This document shows positions 5,647 to 6,335 of a stretch of DNA of 6,335 bases, piece after piece (position 1 is the first letter of the stretch; every line of letters begins with the position of its first letter). The DNA is from an uncultured Chloroflexota bacterium (GTDB taxonomy: Bacteria; Chloroflexota; Anaerolineae; Aggregatilineales; Phototrophicaceae). Both the position numbers and the translations under genes were made by a program. The stretch lies in contig CAIVEA010000736.1 in NCBI GenBank assembly GCA_903904765.1, positions 1-6,335 on the forward strand, in the 5' to 3' direction. The notes below the pieces were generated by a model. It ran no database searches, was not told the DNA's origin, and was given only the letters and a program-made list of their open reading frames with translations.

Positions 5647-6335
5647 CTATTGTTCATCCCCGGAGGGCAACTGAAATGGCTGCGGCGCACCCACCCGGAA
5701 ATGATAAACCAGCATCCCACCCACGACGAACTGCGTTTCCACCCCGCGCTCTGCCGTCAGCGCCACTGCCATCTGCGCGGTTTCGGCGCTATCCGCAGGC
5801 AACACCATCCACACATCCGGCGCATCACGCAGTCTGTCGGCCAGCGCCACCACTTCAGCGGGCGTATGCGAACGCCAGCCGATTTCCAACCGGATTCCCT
5901 GCCGCAACCCGTATAGACGCTCATAGTAAGCCGCCGGGCTATCCGGCGCGAATGCTGTGACAATCGGGTCTAGCGGGGCGCGTTCCGCGTCTATGCGGCG
6001 CAGCGCCGCCTCCCCTGCGGGTTCGGGCGGGTGTGCCAGCAGCAGCGCGGCCTGTGCTACCACCAGCACCAGCAGCACCCCGCGCCGCAGCATGTGCCGC
6101 TGACTCAGCACGACCAGCAGCACCAGCCCCACCACCACCAGCAATACGGACGGCAGCGACAACAGCAGGGACAGCAGCGCCGCCACAAGATGCTCCCGCA
6201 GCACTTTGAACGAGATGACCAACCACAGCGCAAAAGGCGCAGCAGCCAGCGCCAGTGGCAGCAGCACCCACGCTCTGCCGCGCCTGCCCGTCACCAGCCA
6301 GTGCAGCAAATGGAGCGCCAGCACCAGCGCCCCCA
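5647..6335 (-). CDS. Multi-pass membrane protein, C-terminal part; possible glycosyltransferase 39-like
   Basis: The reading frame is open from the right window edge to a TAG stop at 5647, giving 228 visible residues. The GTG at 6324 is an internal codon, not a convincing start, because the frame continues upstream without a stop and already encodes a hydrophobic helix. The first 100 or so visible residues hold about four to five membrane helices rich in Leu, Val and Ala, separated by basic loops (TGRRGR, SQRHMLRRG). A soluble tail of about 125 residues follows, including AYYERLYGLRQ, VWMVLPADSAE and ETQFVVGGMLVYHF. Many polytopic GT39/ArnT-like lipid-linked sugar transferases of Chloroflexota have a similar helix-rich body and small extracytoplasmic tail, so that is my best guess. 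The catalytic N-terminal loops of that family lie outside the window, so this cannot be tested here. Other polytopic envelope proteins remain possible. Confidence 0.72.
   Translation of the reverse strand, partial: GALVLALHLLHWLVTGRRGRAWVLLPLALAAAPFALWLVISFKVLREHLVAALLSLLLSLPSVLLVVVGLVLLVVLSQRHMLRRGVLLVLVVAQAALLLAHPPEPAGEAALRRIDAERAPLDPIVTAFAPDSPAAYYERLYGLRQGIRLEIGWRSHTPAEVVALADRLRDAPDVWMVLPADSAETAQMAVALTAERGVETQFVVGGMLVYHFRVGAPQPFQLPSGDEQ

Noticed and set aside
6055..6160. CAGCAC/CACCAG-like tandem pattern
   Set aside because: This is codon repetition for Leu and Val in membrane helices of the right-edge protein, not a true DNA repeat array.

Overview
The window looks like chromosomal DNA from a GC-rich, non-pathogen-like bacterium. 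It carries seven genes, and all of them read on the minus strand, so transcription runs from the right edge to the left edge. A lipoprotein with a T-P-T-P linker after its lipobox, a multi-zinc-ribbon TPR protein and a polytopic protein with a C-terminal glycosyltransferase-39-like soluble tail are reminiscent of Chloroflexota (Anaerolineae-like) genomes. That assignment is an inference from protein style, with no marker gene to confirm it.

Layout in transcription order (right to left): (1) 5647-6335, the C-terminal part of a multi-pass membrane protein, cut by the window edge; (2) 4590-5591, a CorA-type divalent-cation channel; (3) 3576-4580, a renalase-like FAD/NAD(P) amine-oxidase-fold protein starting 9 bases after corA; (4) 2884-3453, a small lipoprotein with a PsbP/DUF1795-like domain; (5) 1935-2873, a PfkB-family fructokinase starting 10 bases after the lipoprotein gene; (6) 382-1854, a protein with three zinc ribbons and a TPR section; (7) 1-257, the N-terminal part of an unrecognised small protein running off the left edge. 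That last gene has no stop codon inside the window and is easy to miss.

The tight pairs corA/renalase-like and lipoprotein/fructokinase are probably co-transcribed. A 122-base gap between the two pairs is almost filled by a palindrome-rich element that looks like a dispersed intergenic repeat. The 80-base gap after the fructokinase gene holds a perfect 8-bp inverted repeat with a T-rich tail (a likely terminator) that also covers a TATACT box. The 124-base gap before the left-edge gene holds a good sigma70-type promoter. No stretch longer than 300 bases lacks a gene.

The genes do not form one obvious pathway. They look like housekeeping or envelope genes: ion transport, redox repair, sugar phosphorylation and envelope proteins. 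I found no rRNA, tRNA, CRISPR array, insertion sequence, phage gene or recognisable defence system, and nothing that supports a novel multi-gene system.
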